DNA from: Paraphysomonas bandaiensis
Lineage: Eukaryota; Chrysophyceae
Direction: 5' to 3'
Assembly (NCBI GenBank): GCA_965644295.1
Contig: CBFFRP010000035.1
Span: 186,001-250,000, forward strand
DNA: 64,000 bases
Part shown: piece after piece, positions 49,949-61,073 of the stretch
Layout: every line of letters begins with the position of its first letter
How positions within the stretch are numbered: position 1 is the first letter of the stretch
The notes under the pieces: model-generated
The model's input: only the letters and a program-made list of their open reading frames with translations
Databases searched by the model: none
Told to the model about the DNA's origin: nothing
Made by a program: the position numbers and the translations under genes

Positions 49949-52900
49949 CTACAAGAGATATGGCTGAAATATGCGAGTAAACTCAGAGCAATTCACCATT
50001 TCATCGTCTTCCATGTCCATCATTTTTCCAAGGATTGCATAACTAGCAACTTCAGGAATTTGAAGTGACTTAATTTTTTCGCGAAGCATTTTAACTGGAA
50101 TAAACCCAACTACTTGCTCATCGTAATACTCAAACAACGTTTCGAGGTCTGTTTCATTTAGAAAATCTTTTCCATATATTTTTCGCTTCGAAATTTCGTC
50201 TTGTACATATTTCAGTATCTGTTTCTGAACTTCTTTATTTGCATTGCTAAATACCACTGGAATGAGATCGTTAATCGTCAAATAACCTTGCTTATTGGTG
50301 TCAACACGATTAAATATCGTCCTTGCTTGTTGCTGACTTGTGTTTTTATTCAGTGATGTCAAAAAGTTGCACCATTCATCTGGATCGAGGTCACCGCTGT
50401 AATCAGCATCTACTTTTTGAAATATTTCTAAAAAGTGTTTTACATCTGCCATCTTGTAGAAAGGGAGGAGTATCCTTGTAGTTAAAACCTTCTTTTGTGC
50501 AGAACTATCAGAAGCGCGGCTAAATGAGCTTTTAATCGCGATCACCAACTTCTTTTCGAGATAAGCAACGTTAGTTTGACTTGAACTCATAGTATTGCGA
50601 AATTTCGACTTCTTCTTAGATGAGTAACTCTTCGGTTTTAATTGCCTGATTTCCCAGTCGGGTACACTACTGACCTCCGCCTCTGCAACTTTATCCATAA
50701 GACCTTTGATACGTTCCTCGTCGATTTTCAGGGCTCGCACTTCCTCGTCACACTTCATATTAGACGTATCTACAAAGTTTACTGTTTTGTTTGTGCTTTT
50801 CGTTTCTCTATCGCTCCCTTCATCATCGTCGCCCATACTGGACGGCAAAGAAACCTCGTGCAGAGGAGGATCAAGCACGTGGACCAGACTCCCAACTCGC
50901 TTAATGTTGTGTTTTATACGTTGCACAGACACCACATGTTGAGCTCTTGCCTTCGAATATCGATGAGAATTTCCACTGAATTCAGTGTTTGCATGTTTAT
51001 ACATATCCTGCCACATAGAAGTGCCACAATTAACAACGTTAGACGCATACAACGTTGCCTACCTTTTGCTCTCCAAATCTGACTTCAGCGGCATTGACAG
51101 TGCCTAGAGTGGGGATTCGTACTTTAGCAGACATATGTATGTTTCGTAACATTGTTTTTGGCATCGCCCTGTCGTACACTCGTACTTTATCATTATTACC
51201 GTTGATTCGTTGTAGAATTTTGTGTCCTTCCGCATCGATAAGGCCCTGCTGGTGACCTAAAGCAATTGAGTGTTCAGAAAATGCCGGAATCTCGTTGGGC
51301 ACGATTTCCTCAGTCGTTGACCACAATGAATGCATACTCTTTGTGGTCTTTTCAGAGCATGTGGAAGTTTGGGAACGCATCGAGGTCACAGAGGCCGATG
51401 AAACACTAATCGCATCTCCGTTAGCAGACTTTTTGCGGGAGCCATGTCGTGATAATAGTGGTGGAATCTTGGTTGGACTTTTCACATGATACGACGGAGA
51501 TTTTGGCTTCAATTTACTAGGCGAAAGAGGGGATAATTGTGGAGCTGTAAAAGGCTTCAATTCTACTGGAGAAAATGAATCGCTCGAAGATCGTGCAGCA
51601 GGAATAGCAGTCAGACTACGATGTTTAGTATCATCCATCTTCTCTAAGTCTTCCTCGTCGCTCCCAGCCACAGATGATGATTTGTGCACAAAATGACCCA
51701 AACCCTGGCTGAATTCATCTCCATGAAACGATGAGTTTCTCTCTATAGGGTTTTCCTCTTTGAGTCTGTGGGCAATGTTTTCATCTTCGGTTGAATCCTT
51801 AGGAGCACACAGTTCACGTAGCACTGACGCTCTGAAATGAGCTTTAGCAGCAGCTGCCTTCGACCTCTTCGTAACCTTCCCTAGACTCGAATCGTTCTTA
51901 GTCCGTAGCATTAACAGGTTGTTATCACCAGGCCCTGATCCAGCAATAAAAATGGAATTAATGGCCGCTTTCCTTCTGTCTAATCCTTTTTCAGGGGCAG
52001 GAGGCGGGGCATCTCCTACCAATTCACGAACTAACTTGGCCGCAATATCTTTATGCGACTGGTTAATAGGAATTCGCTCCAGTATAAACTTCCAATTATC
52101 GTTTTCATCTTCTTCTTCGTCTATCATAGATCTAGCTTTCATACGCTCAGTAATATTAGGTAGTGGAAGCTCTCCAAGCATCTCATTGTCCATATTCCAT
52201 ATGCGATGATAGCCATCTAGGGAGACAGTTATAACACACCCATGATCGTGTAGAGGCACCACAGCCGGAATGATGTCAGAGTGCGCTTTCCATGCTCGAA
52301 GCGAATATTCAACAATCGGTGACTCTTCCCCCACAATAGCGGTATTATTTGTGACAATATTAAATTGAGATTGACTTCGCTGCATCGTCATTTGCATTTC
52401 ATGGAGTTGACGTTGTACTTTCGCATTCACCGCATCCTCCTCGCTTGCAGAGAGGTCTGAATCCACACTACTGTCATCGTCGTCAAATGTCTGAACGTTC
52501 TCAATGAAACTATCAGACAGAGCATCAGTATTTACGTTTTCATTACACTCATTACTCTCCAAATGTTTTGACTCCACGCTGCCTGGTACTGTCTTCGGGT
52601 CGCCCTGTAAAACATTAGAGTCATCGGATAATATCCCACGTTGTCTTGTAGCATTGGCTTTACTTATCAGAGTAGAAGCAGATGTAGGGAAGAGCTCTAC
52701 AAACTTTTGTGAAGCTTCTTTTCGCAATCGCGATGCATCCCATACAATAAGATATCCCTCATCCGAAGTACCCACAAACAAGTCTCCTAACTTGATACTG
52801 TTTCTTGAGTTGCTTGACGAATAGTTCACCGACCCATGGGGAGGACAGTGGAGTAGTGTCATTCCATTTATATATACTGTTGATGAATGGCGTAGTGAAT

Positions 52901-55772
52901 GCGTGAGAGCAATCCTGAACTCGAACGTGTCCATTGTGTATATCCGTATGGCATTTCCAGTACACACGGCTAGAGTTAAGTAGTGCTTGGTCTCCAAAGG
53001 TAGGCCTTGGGCGATCCGTTCCTTGATCTCCATTGCGTCACCAGAAGCATATATTACTTCAATATCACAAATGCTAGCTTCTTCCTCAATAAGCATGAGA
53101 CGCTTAAATGTGATAATATTCCACGCTCCCCAGAACTTTCCAGCAGATGCTCCCACCAACAGTTTTAAAGACGGAACTGCTTTCAAGACATTGATTCCGC
53201 AGTTATCTCCAATCGCTTGCTCTGCTGTAATATGGATCGACAGCCTCCCCGAATTCTCCTCTAGGCACCTAATTCTCCCATCCATAGACCCAGTGAACAC
53301 AAGACTTCTATTTCCAGTCTTCATTACCACAATTGACATTATCTCCTTGCTGTGAACTACCATCGTATCAATAGGAGCTCCAGTAGCGAAATTCACTAGC
53401 ATCAGCCTACCACTGCTGTATCCTATGTACAGTCGTCTCCCACTTGTGCCATCCAGACATGCACTGGATATGTCTGAGTTATCGCTTGTGCAAAACGAAG
53501 ATTGAAAACTCCCACTGCATATATCGTATTTGAACATGTTCTTGCCGACACCAGTAACAATAGCAGCAGTGGGCTCGCTGTAAACGACGCAAGTGGGGGG
53601 GATAAATTCGACTGCATTCTTCTCCGGCAAGAGATGAACTAACTTCGTTGATCCGGCTATAATATTCGAATAGTACCCTTGAGAACTCTTGGGGTCAAAT
53701 GGCAGTTCCATGAACCGTATACGAGCTACTTGAGGTTCATGAGTATGAATTTTGAACACCTGTAGAACTTGAGCGAGTCCAGGATGACTTCCCTTTTCCT
53801 TTACAAATATGTTCCACAGTCGGAACTCTCCTGAATCATCAACAGTTACGGCTCTGAGATTGTCCTCTGTTTGATTGGCAGTACACATAATTTTGGCTGT
53901 TGCAATCGGCATGCGGTGTCCCCGAAGAATGAGAGTCGCCTCTTTTAGCGCTAAGTCCCATGTCTTGGCCTCACACTCATATCCTGCAGAGAGCAACACG
54001 CCTTTAGCAAACGACATGCATCTGACACCCCTTTCGTGGCCCAGCAGGACTCCCTTCACCCGCCGACTACCTTGACTCCACAGCACTATGCGCTTATCCA
54101 GAGAGCAGGTTGCAAACAAGTCCAAAACATCGATGGCCAAGAAATCCGTCACCATGTCCTTGTGACGAATTAAATGGAATATTTTCGTGCCAAGGTCAAT
54201 ATCCCAGCCGTATATAATATTATCTTGTGCTACAGAGCACAATATCTTACTCTTTTCGCTCCAACAGAGCTTCACATGCAAAAAACTCGATGTAATTTTA
54301 TTGACAAGGCAGTAATGTATTTTCTTTCCGTTCAAACTACACTGCTCGCGGCAAGTCACAATGGTATGGTCAGATGCACAATAAGCATAAAGGTCTTTCG
54401 AGGGGATGAAACAACAATCATGAATTTTAATTGTATCGTGAGCATCGATAGGGACCAATTTAGATGGCTCAATTTTGGCCATCAGTTCAAACCGGTCGCT
54501 AAATACATGCACTACATCACCTTTGTCCTGCATTACCATTAGTCGCTTGGTCTCAGGTGCATACCTCATTGTTGATAGTGGTATGTAACTACTCAGTACA
54601 GTATCAACAATGTTTTTATCCTCACTGTATTCAATAACGTAATCATCTAGCTTATCGGCGCCTTTCAAGGCATTGCCCCCTTCCGCTCCAACCGTACCCC
54701 CGACAAGTCCTGCATGAATGCAAAAAGTAGTGAACTCATCCCAGTCTACAGCCCCGTCGCCATTAAAATCTATCTGACTGAACATATCTTGCAGCATGGC
54801 AACCGTGTAAGCGGCCTCACTTTCGTCTATCACAGTTGGGTAGGACTCATATAGCTGGGCAAATATAGCAGCCGTGAAGTGTGTAATATCCAGTCCATCA
54901 CTCTTTAAAAAGCTCTGTTTCAACTTAGGAAGGGCAGTAGATGAGAGGGCAGAGCATATGGCTTTAACGCTGGCAAAGAGGCGGGGGCGATATAAGTCCA
55001 AAGAAGGGACGGAAGATACCACAATCTGCATGCACTTCTCATCTTTCTCCTTTCCAGTAGCCACATACACCGGGTCAAAAATATTTCTGTATTGCCATGC
55101 TGGTGTGCCGTTTTCGTTCCAACCGTCTTTGTACAAGATACTCAATGCAACGCCCTGATAATCTTTACGTGTCCGGCTGACCGTCTGGAAAAGCGGTACG
55201 CTAGTAAACGCCCCGGGTTCAACCTTGCTCATAAAATTCGAAGAGTCCTTGTCAAGGTTCTCCTGGGTACAGTGAACAACCACACGCTGCACGAATTGAA
55301 AGTTGCGAGGGCCACCATCGATAAACAACAAGATAGCAGCAGTGCGTGGGTCTACTCCACTGAAATCAATATGGACGTTTTCTTGATGTGAGGATGTTTG
55401 AGCATGACTATCAATATCTGCTTCTAGCTTTGAACTGCCATCAAATGAGACGGGGTTATCAAATGTCAGTTTCTCAATAAATCTCGCCTTCGAATAGCAG
55501 TGACAATAAATAAGAGGCATATATAATCACTTACTCGCTCATCATAAAAATAACACACTAAATCCAAATCACATATGATTCCATTGGACGTCAACCATTC
55601 AACAGCCTGCACAGTCATACAGAGAGACAGACAGACGTATGAATATCATAGCTACACTCATATGATATGCACATACCAGTCGCAGCCCTGTAGTCTTCTC
55701 TGTGAATTTAAAGGTGCCATTCGGACCGATTTTAGGGACACTGTCGTCTGAATGTCTTCTTTGTCGCTGCAT
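49949..55772 (-). CDS. TerD-like / EF-hand / WD40-repeat protein
   Basis: Four exons: 55772-55677, 55606-55535, 55487-51063 (4425 nt) and 51007-49949, closing to 1883 residues. Residues about 40-190 resemble a TerD (tellurium-resistance) domain: ICDLDLVCYFYDE, a NVHIDFSGVD segment, and a closing DGWNENGTPAWQYRNIFDP. An EF-hand (DFNGDGAVDWDE, canonical loop) lies at about 270-290. WD40-type repeats follow from about 330 to 1130 (for example LFATCSLDKRIVLWS, DGYHRIWNMD). A long charged, Ser-rich region follows. The last exon carries two further EF-hands (DADYSGDLDPDE and DTNKQGYLTIND). TerD domains bind calcium in bacteria and occur in Dictyostelium CABP1. A calcium-sensing scaffold is likely; function unknown. 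Head-to-head with the SGNH gene. Confidence 0.82.
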
Positions 55773-56258
55773 ATTATGTTAACGCCTATCACGCATCGGG
55801 TGCTTGGGCGGTTAAATAATATCAATCCCTGCAGTGGTTCCTCTATAGAATGAGCTGGCTAACAGTGAGTGCTTTACACCTCATGATACACTCCTTATAC
55901 TGCATATAACTCACATACACATGAATGAATATGTGCACACAGCTCACTTCATTCTTCCTTCTTCTGTACTGCTATACTGCAAGGTACATACATCCCGGTG
56001 AGGTGCAGCCTGTACACACTGTTGTCCTCCAGTTCTTCTTCGTATGCATCGCACCTGCGCACTTCTGATACGAGCTTTCGGTTTTATTAGATCTACACAG
56101 CCTGTGCTACACCGTATACCATGGTATACTACACCGTATACCTGTCCACAGGTCTGGTATACTGTACCGGTATACGGTGTACAGCAGCAGTGCAGTGATG
56201 TACACTGCTGTAGTACATCTAGACCTCTGCGGTTCTGCAGAGGAGAGCAGCGGCATGC
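55773..56258. promoter_or_regulatory. Divergent promoter with five GTATAC palindromes
   Basis: GTATAC at 56114, 56124, 56136, 56157 and 56170, followed by GTACAGCAGCAG at 56179 and its near mirror TACACTGCTGTAG at about 56201. The start-to-start gap is about 486 bp (or 570 bp if the downstream gene starts at 56340). Confidence 0.6.
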
Positions 56259-57626
56259 ATGGATCATGTACATATGCATAGTATTAAGTTCGTGTCTTCT
56301 ATTTGCACTGCACGAAATGCAATATGCCATTGGCTGGTAATGCTTATTATGAAGTACGTTTATGTGTTCCTGTTAGTTGCTGTGCACACGAGGAGGGTGA
56401 TATCTAGAGGCTCTGCGCTGTCCACTGAACTCAAGTGGACAGAAGCGTCCAGAGACGAGTTATCATCAACATATATCAACAGCGAGATGTTGATAATTGG
56501 CGACTATAAATCTCCCATGTACCACAACAAACCACTTCCTCAGCAGTGTTTGTTGGGTCATTCTAGGCCTGGTATCAAGGCTGTAGTTTCAAGTGTCCGG
56601 AAGTCAGCGTGTGTGTTGCGTGGAATTCGTGATCGAATAGGAGCGCGATATCACTGGAAGAATATGTCAATGCCGTCAGAGCGTCTTTCAGCTTTACACC
56701 TTATAAATGAACTCTTTCGAGACAAGAACCACTCTGTCGCTAACCTATTGTTTATCGGTGATTCTATTAATACTCAGTTGGCTCAGTTTTTGACATGCGA
56801 TTTATTACGGACGGGCATGGAAATGAATCCCAAGAGTGATAATGCAGTTGCATCATTTAATCACACGATTGCTGAATTTATCATACCAGCACGACAAAGA
56901 AATCCTGTCCATAGTTTATTTCGTATTCATAACAAGCAATTCAATCTACCATGCATACATAATATAAAACCGGATTGCCATAGCGCATTTGCCAAAGAAA
57001 GCAAAGCATATTTTCACACTCTTCATACAATTGAAAGTGCATTGTCAGCAGCTTTAAATCAAAGCGCTGAAATTTTTTCTCACCGTCAAACCTATGTTGT
57101 GTTTAACTACGGACTTCACGTTAAGAAACCTCACTTGCCGTGGGCAACGCGGGGAATGGCCAAAGCACTTATCGAAGTATCAGAGAAATATAGAAACGAT
57201 AGCATTTATTTTTTATATCGTGAAACTTCTGCGCAGACATTTTGGTACTCTGAAGGTGGGTTCACTTGTGTAGTTTTGGATGTTTTTAAGTGGCATTTGA
57301 TGTCAGATGGATCATTCCGCTATGACATGGACAGTGCTCAACACGATGGTTTGTGCTGTTCTAAACCAACGCGAATATATCCTAGCACTAATTGGAGGGA
57401 TAGCAGTTTCACGGAAGCACTTGGTTCCTTCGACCACAATTGGAATAAGTACATTGGCTATATTCCTTTCTTCAACACGTCAGTTGCATTGTATGATTTG
57501 AGAATAGAATACAACAATATTACACAGAGAATAGATTGCTCACATTTTATATACACCCCTCTTGCATATACAATGATTTGGTTGGATATAGCGATAGCGA
57601 TTCAATCTTTAGTCGTCGAGTACTAG
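56259..57626 (+). CDS. PMR5/Cas1p-type SGNH acyl-esterase-like protein
   Basis: Single uninterrupted exon, 455 codons from the first Met. Met-28 (56340) or Met-31 (56349) is also plausible, since both precede a hydrophobic signal/anchor (KYVYVFLLVAVH). LLFIGDSINTQLAQF is the GDS nucleophile motif of the PC-esterase/SGNH family, and DCSHFIYTPLAY near the end supplies the catalytic Asp-x-x-His pair. Family members acetylate or deacetylate polysaccharides or sialic acids in the Golgi. Several N-glycosylation sequons are visible. It is the only intron-free gene in the window, while its neighbours carry many introns. Divergent from the TerD gene. Confidence 0.72.
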   Translation: MDHVHMHSIKFVSSICTARNAICHWLVMLIMKYVYVFLLVAVHTRRVISRGSALSTELKWTEASRDELSSTYINSEMLIIGDYKSPMYHNKPLPQQCLLGHSRPGIKAVVSSVRKSACVLRGIRDRIGARYHWKNMSMPSERLSALHLINELFRDKNHSVANLLFIGDSINTQLAQFLTCDLLRTGMEMNPKSDNAVASFNHTIAEFIIPARQRNPVHSLFRIHNKQFNLPCIHNIKPDCHSAFAKESKAYFHTLHTIESALSAALNQSAEIFSHRQTYVVFNYGLHVKKPHLPWATRGMAKALIEVSEKYRNDSIYFLYRETSAQTFWYSEGGFTCVVLDVFKWHLMSDGSFRYDMDSAQHDGLCCSKPTRIYPSTNWRDSSFTEALGSFDHNWNKYIGYIPFFNTSVALYDLRIEYNNITQRIDCSHFIYTPLAYTMIWLDIAIAIQSLVVEY

Positions 57627-58382
57627 CAGTGAATTTTTACCCTGGTGAACCAGAAACCAGACTCCAACCTTGATTCAGTGGTACATGAACTCACCTACTC
57701 AGCATTATTACTGCTACAATTATATAGTTCGTTCCTGAATATTTTTTTTGTGTGTATGATAAAGGAGACCATTAATTATATTAGCAAAGAAGTTGCCGTC
57801 AAGATAAGAATCTAGAGACAATTAGATACCAAAGCAGGCTGATATCTCTAGATTATCACGTCAATTACCAGCAGGCTTGCGTAACCATTAATGGTAATGG
57901 CCATTCATGGCCTTCCCCCATAAAATGGAAAAAAGCAATTCATTAATGGCCATAAAAATGGGGGAGAGATGTAGTGCCCATTAATGGCAATATCCATTAG
58001 TTAGTATCTAGTTGTCAGCACCATGTAAGAATACGTGACAAGACACGACCTTCCGGTCCATTATTAGTTATTAATATATTATATACGTATTTAAGTCATT
58101 TAAGCAATCTGTTTTAAGAATTCATATAAATTCTATTGGTGTGATAACATCACAATTATGTTGTGAATGTTAACATGAATTGATTGTACCACCTTCTTTT
58201 CTAGTTTTAAATTCACAGCTCAGCACTTGTCAGCATAAGCAATACGAACTGTATAAGAATTACTTTCATGTATAAAGAATTGTATAAATATCTGTGTTCT
58301 ATGTGTACATTGTACACATCCAAAGTAAAAAGTCCGTAGGGGAATTTAGTAGAAAAATTAAATACAGTAGTGAATGTTATAT
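57627..58382. other. Gap with CCATTAATGG palindromes
   Basis: No gene. CCATTAATGG or CATTAATGG occurs at 57885, 57941 and 57978, and CTTCCCCCAT (57912) pairs with ATGGGGGAGAG (57958), giving a possible stem-loop of about 60 bp. Confidence 0.45.
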
Positions 58383-58850
58383 TATTAGCAATAGACGTTG
58401 AAGAGTCAGATGGTGGATCATACTTACAGTGCTTATATTACTTAGCACTGATATCCTACTATATTTTACGCTACGGAAGCTACTTGTGCGTCACCGCAAG
58501 CACCAAGATGCAACACAGTAAGCAAGCAGGGTGTTGATATACCTGAGATCTGCTGACTTCAGGAGTTTTGAGCCCTAAAGGTGAGGTGAACATCCCGGAT
58601 GCTTGGCTTCTTCAGCAGGCAGTCCTAAATCCCGGACATCCATCTTGAGGTGCGCCCATTCCCGGATGCCTGTTCATTCGTCAAGGCGTCTACACAAGTG
58701 ACACTTATTAGTAGGTTATGAGTGGGAAGAACAATATCTGCTGACTATATATATGCTGCTCACGTTAGTTTCCAGCAGGGGAATAACGCCGGTACTTATC
58801 CCTCAGAATACCACGAAAATGTGCGAGTCCGACTTTGTTGAGGGCCCAAC
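58383..58850 (+). repeat. Composite repeat A (reverse) plus B (forward)
   Basis: AGCAATAGACGTTG at 58388 to the hairpin (58485-58505), linker with GCAAGCAGGGTGTTGATATA, then B to GTGCGAGTCCGACTTTGTTG at about 58818-58843. Closely matches 26998-27490. Confidence 0.8.
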
Positions 58851-59039
58851 GGATACACGCAACGTCATTCACACCACTATCATTGAATATTTCAAAGCTG
58901 TTGAATATTTACAACAGCTTATATACTATGCTATATATTGTATTGCGATGATTACTTAATATCCACAAACAGCTACTCAGTTTCTTCTTTGCCAACGATA
59001 TTTGACGTATGTTATTATTCTTTCTGAGGTTAAGGAAAG

Positions 59040-59195
59040 TGTAGTAGTTAATGTCTTATTACTATCAAAATAGGCGTGTAAGAATCAGAACTAATGTAGC
59101 AAAGCAATTTAACAAACACTAGTGCTGCTACTAATTCGCGCTACGAAAGCTGCTTGTGCGTCACCGCAAGCACCAATGTACAAACCCCTTTCGCT
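59040..59195 (-). repeat. Dispersed repeat A, reverse, shortened
   Basis: From AAATAGGCGTGTAAGA (about 59068) to the hairpin GCTTGTGCGTCACCGCAAGC (about 59151-59170). Confidence 0.7.
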
Positions 59196-59214
59196 CACTG
59201 TCCTTAAATTGAAC

Positions 59215-59590
59215 TAGCCCGGACACTTGTTGACTTCCGTAGGCAGCCCAGTTCCCCGAATGACCTTGAGGTGGGCCCCATTCCCGGATGCCTGTTTATT
59301 CGTCAAGGCCCAAAACGTGTACACAACACAAGTGACACTAATAATTAGTGTTCCTTGTACCACACACAAGCAAAACAATATCCGCTGACTATATATATAT
59401 ATGTGGCTCATGTTAGATCTCACATACAAGAACGAAAGTGCTCGCACCTTGGTGCTTGCGGCGACGCACAAGTAGCTGCCGTTGCCTGTTGCTAATAATA
59501 AGACTTTCATATATACATGTTAGTATCTCCGGTACTTACTCACAAGAACACTAGGAAAAGGTGCGAGTCTGACTTTGTTGAGGGTAGAGA
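59215..59590 (+). repeat. Repeat B, interrupted by a small A element
   Basis: B reads GGCAGCCCAGTTCCCC near 59242 and continues to CTCATGTTAG, is broken at 59417-59515 by a 99-bp insertion, then resumes with TATCTCCGGTACTTACTC and ends at GTGCGAGTCTGACTTTGTTG. Confidence 0.8.
59417..59515 (+). mobile_element. 99-bp miniature A element with 8-bp target duplication
   Basis: It contains the GCACCTTGGTGC palindrome, the hairpin GCTTGCGGCGACGCACAAG and the AATAATAAGACTTTCATAT end, but lacks about 110 internal bp of full A. It is flanked by CATGTTAG at 59409-59416 and again at 59516-59523; uninterrupted B would read across one copy. Confidence 0.8.
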
Positions 59591-59657
59591 AAATGTGTAC
59601 TGACAATGATATTATTGTCACAAAATTATTATTATTATAAAGGAAGTGTGTACATAC

Positions 59658-60487
59658 TAACAGAAGTTGACATTATTTGCTAAGGTTTGCTGTTCTCAAT
59701 TGAATAAGATTGAAATTATAACATTACATGATAAAGAACCTAGGTTGTACTCTCGGTGTGTTCAACACCAATCATGTACGAACCACACACTCAGTAATAT
59801 CATACCCCAACTTATACTTCGGTTTCATACTAGAATTATTCTATAATATACTAATTACATATAGATATGTCTTTCGATCCTCTCACATATTATACTGCAC
59901 TCAATTGCAAGCATATAGAATCTTCAGATCTCAACAACAAGGTATCTTTTAGTATAGAAGAACTTGGATGCATGTGTTGAAATCTGAAGATTCTATTTGC
60001 TTACAATTGAGTACAGTATTATATGTATATATTGAAAGTCTTATTTTTTAGCAATAGGCGTTAAAAATCTGCACCAATGTAGTGGTTAGTTGAATGCTAG
60101 ACATGTAGACCTCTATCCAGAACTAATCACCACAAACTCTATTATCCTACTATTTAGCGCTACAGAAGCTGCTTGTGCGTCGCCGCAAGCACCAAGGTGC
60201 GACCTGTATTATAATATGTGAGAGGCAAGGATCGAAAGACATATCTATATATAATTAGTATATTATATATTCTAGTGTATGAAACTGAAGTATAAGTTGG
60301 TGCCTATATATACAGGATACGATTACTGAGTGTGTGGTTCGTACATTATAGAATTAAATGATTGGTGTTGAACACACCGAATACAACCTAGGTTCCTTAT
60401 CTTTTATCATCATGTATGTAATGTTGTAATTTCAATCTTATTCAATTGAGAACAGCAAACCTTAGCAAATAATGTCAACTTCTGTTA
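59658..60487. repeat. Large inverted repeat (about 280-bp arms)
   Basis: The left arm (59658-about 59940) and the right arm (about 59975-60487) are reverse complements. For example TAACAGAAGTTGACATTATT at the left start is mirrored at 60468-60487, and GAATCTTCAGATCTCAACA at about 59921 is mirrored near 59975. A spacer of about 35 bp joins them. The right arm is split by a repeat A copy. Confidence 0.85.
60026..60210 (-). mobile_element. Repeat A inserted in the right arm
   Basis: A reverse copy running from TATATATTGAAAGTC to GCACCAAGGTGCGACC. The uninterrupted left arm shows what the right arm looked like before insertion. The flanks carry ATTATATG on the left and ATAATATG on the right, an imperfect 8-bp duplication. 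Confidence 0.75.
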
Positions 60488-61073
60488 TACCTATGATCAG
60501 TAGCTATACCAAATCGCTTATCAGTTATACATCACGATAATGTGCTGACGAAGATCATGCGCGTACTTGTAAATTTGCTAATAGAATTGAAAGATGGTAG
60601 ATGATAGTTACTAGAATAGTTTTAATTGGCAACTAAATTAATAGGTTTAAAAAATGATAATTGCAATTATTTATAATGGTAAATTTTACCAATTGGCTGG
60701 CTTAATTATATAGCATCATAAGCTGTTCCAATATGCACAAAAAACAGTCGTCTGAAATTAACTGCCACAGGAAGAGAAGAAACCATATACTTGTGTAAAC
60801 AACACTAATAAGAAGATATATAATTACATCGAGATATGTTTCCAACTTTCAAAATATGACATGGAAATGATTCTATCATGAGAAAGCTTTCCCAGTTACA
60901 CATTTCCATACCCTGTGTAGAAATATATAGCCACACAGTATCAATACTGCTACTGTTGTAGTTGCAGTGGCACAGACATCAGTTGAACTTCAAAGATGAA
61001 GTACCTGCGAACCTAAAGTATATTCTATAAGAAAGTGAATACTTCACGCTTTTATTTGAAAAGGATATAGTTA
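60488..61073. other. AT-rich gap without gene
   Basis: Nothing recognised. Confidence 0.35.

Noticed and set aside
49949-51052. A separate EF-hand gene at the 3' end of the TerD/WD40 gene
   Set aside because: A 55-nt GT-AG intron (51062-51008) joins it in phase to the large exon, so it is the last exon.
49949-55772. TerD domain as evidence of bacterial contamination or recent transfer
   Set aside because: The domain is interrupted by two short introns and continues in frame into EF-hand and WD40 sequence, so it is a resident eukaryotic gene.
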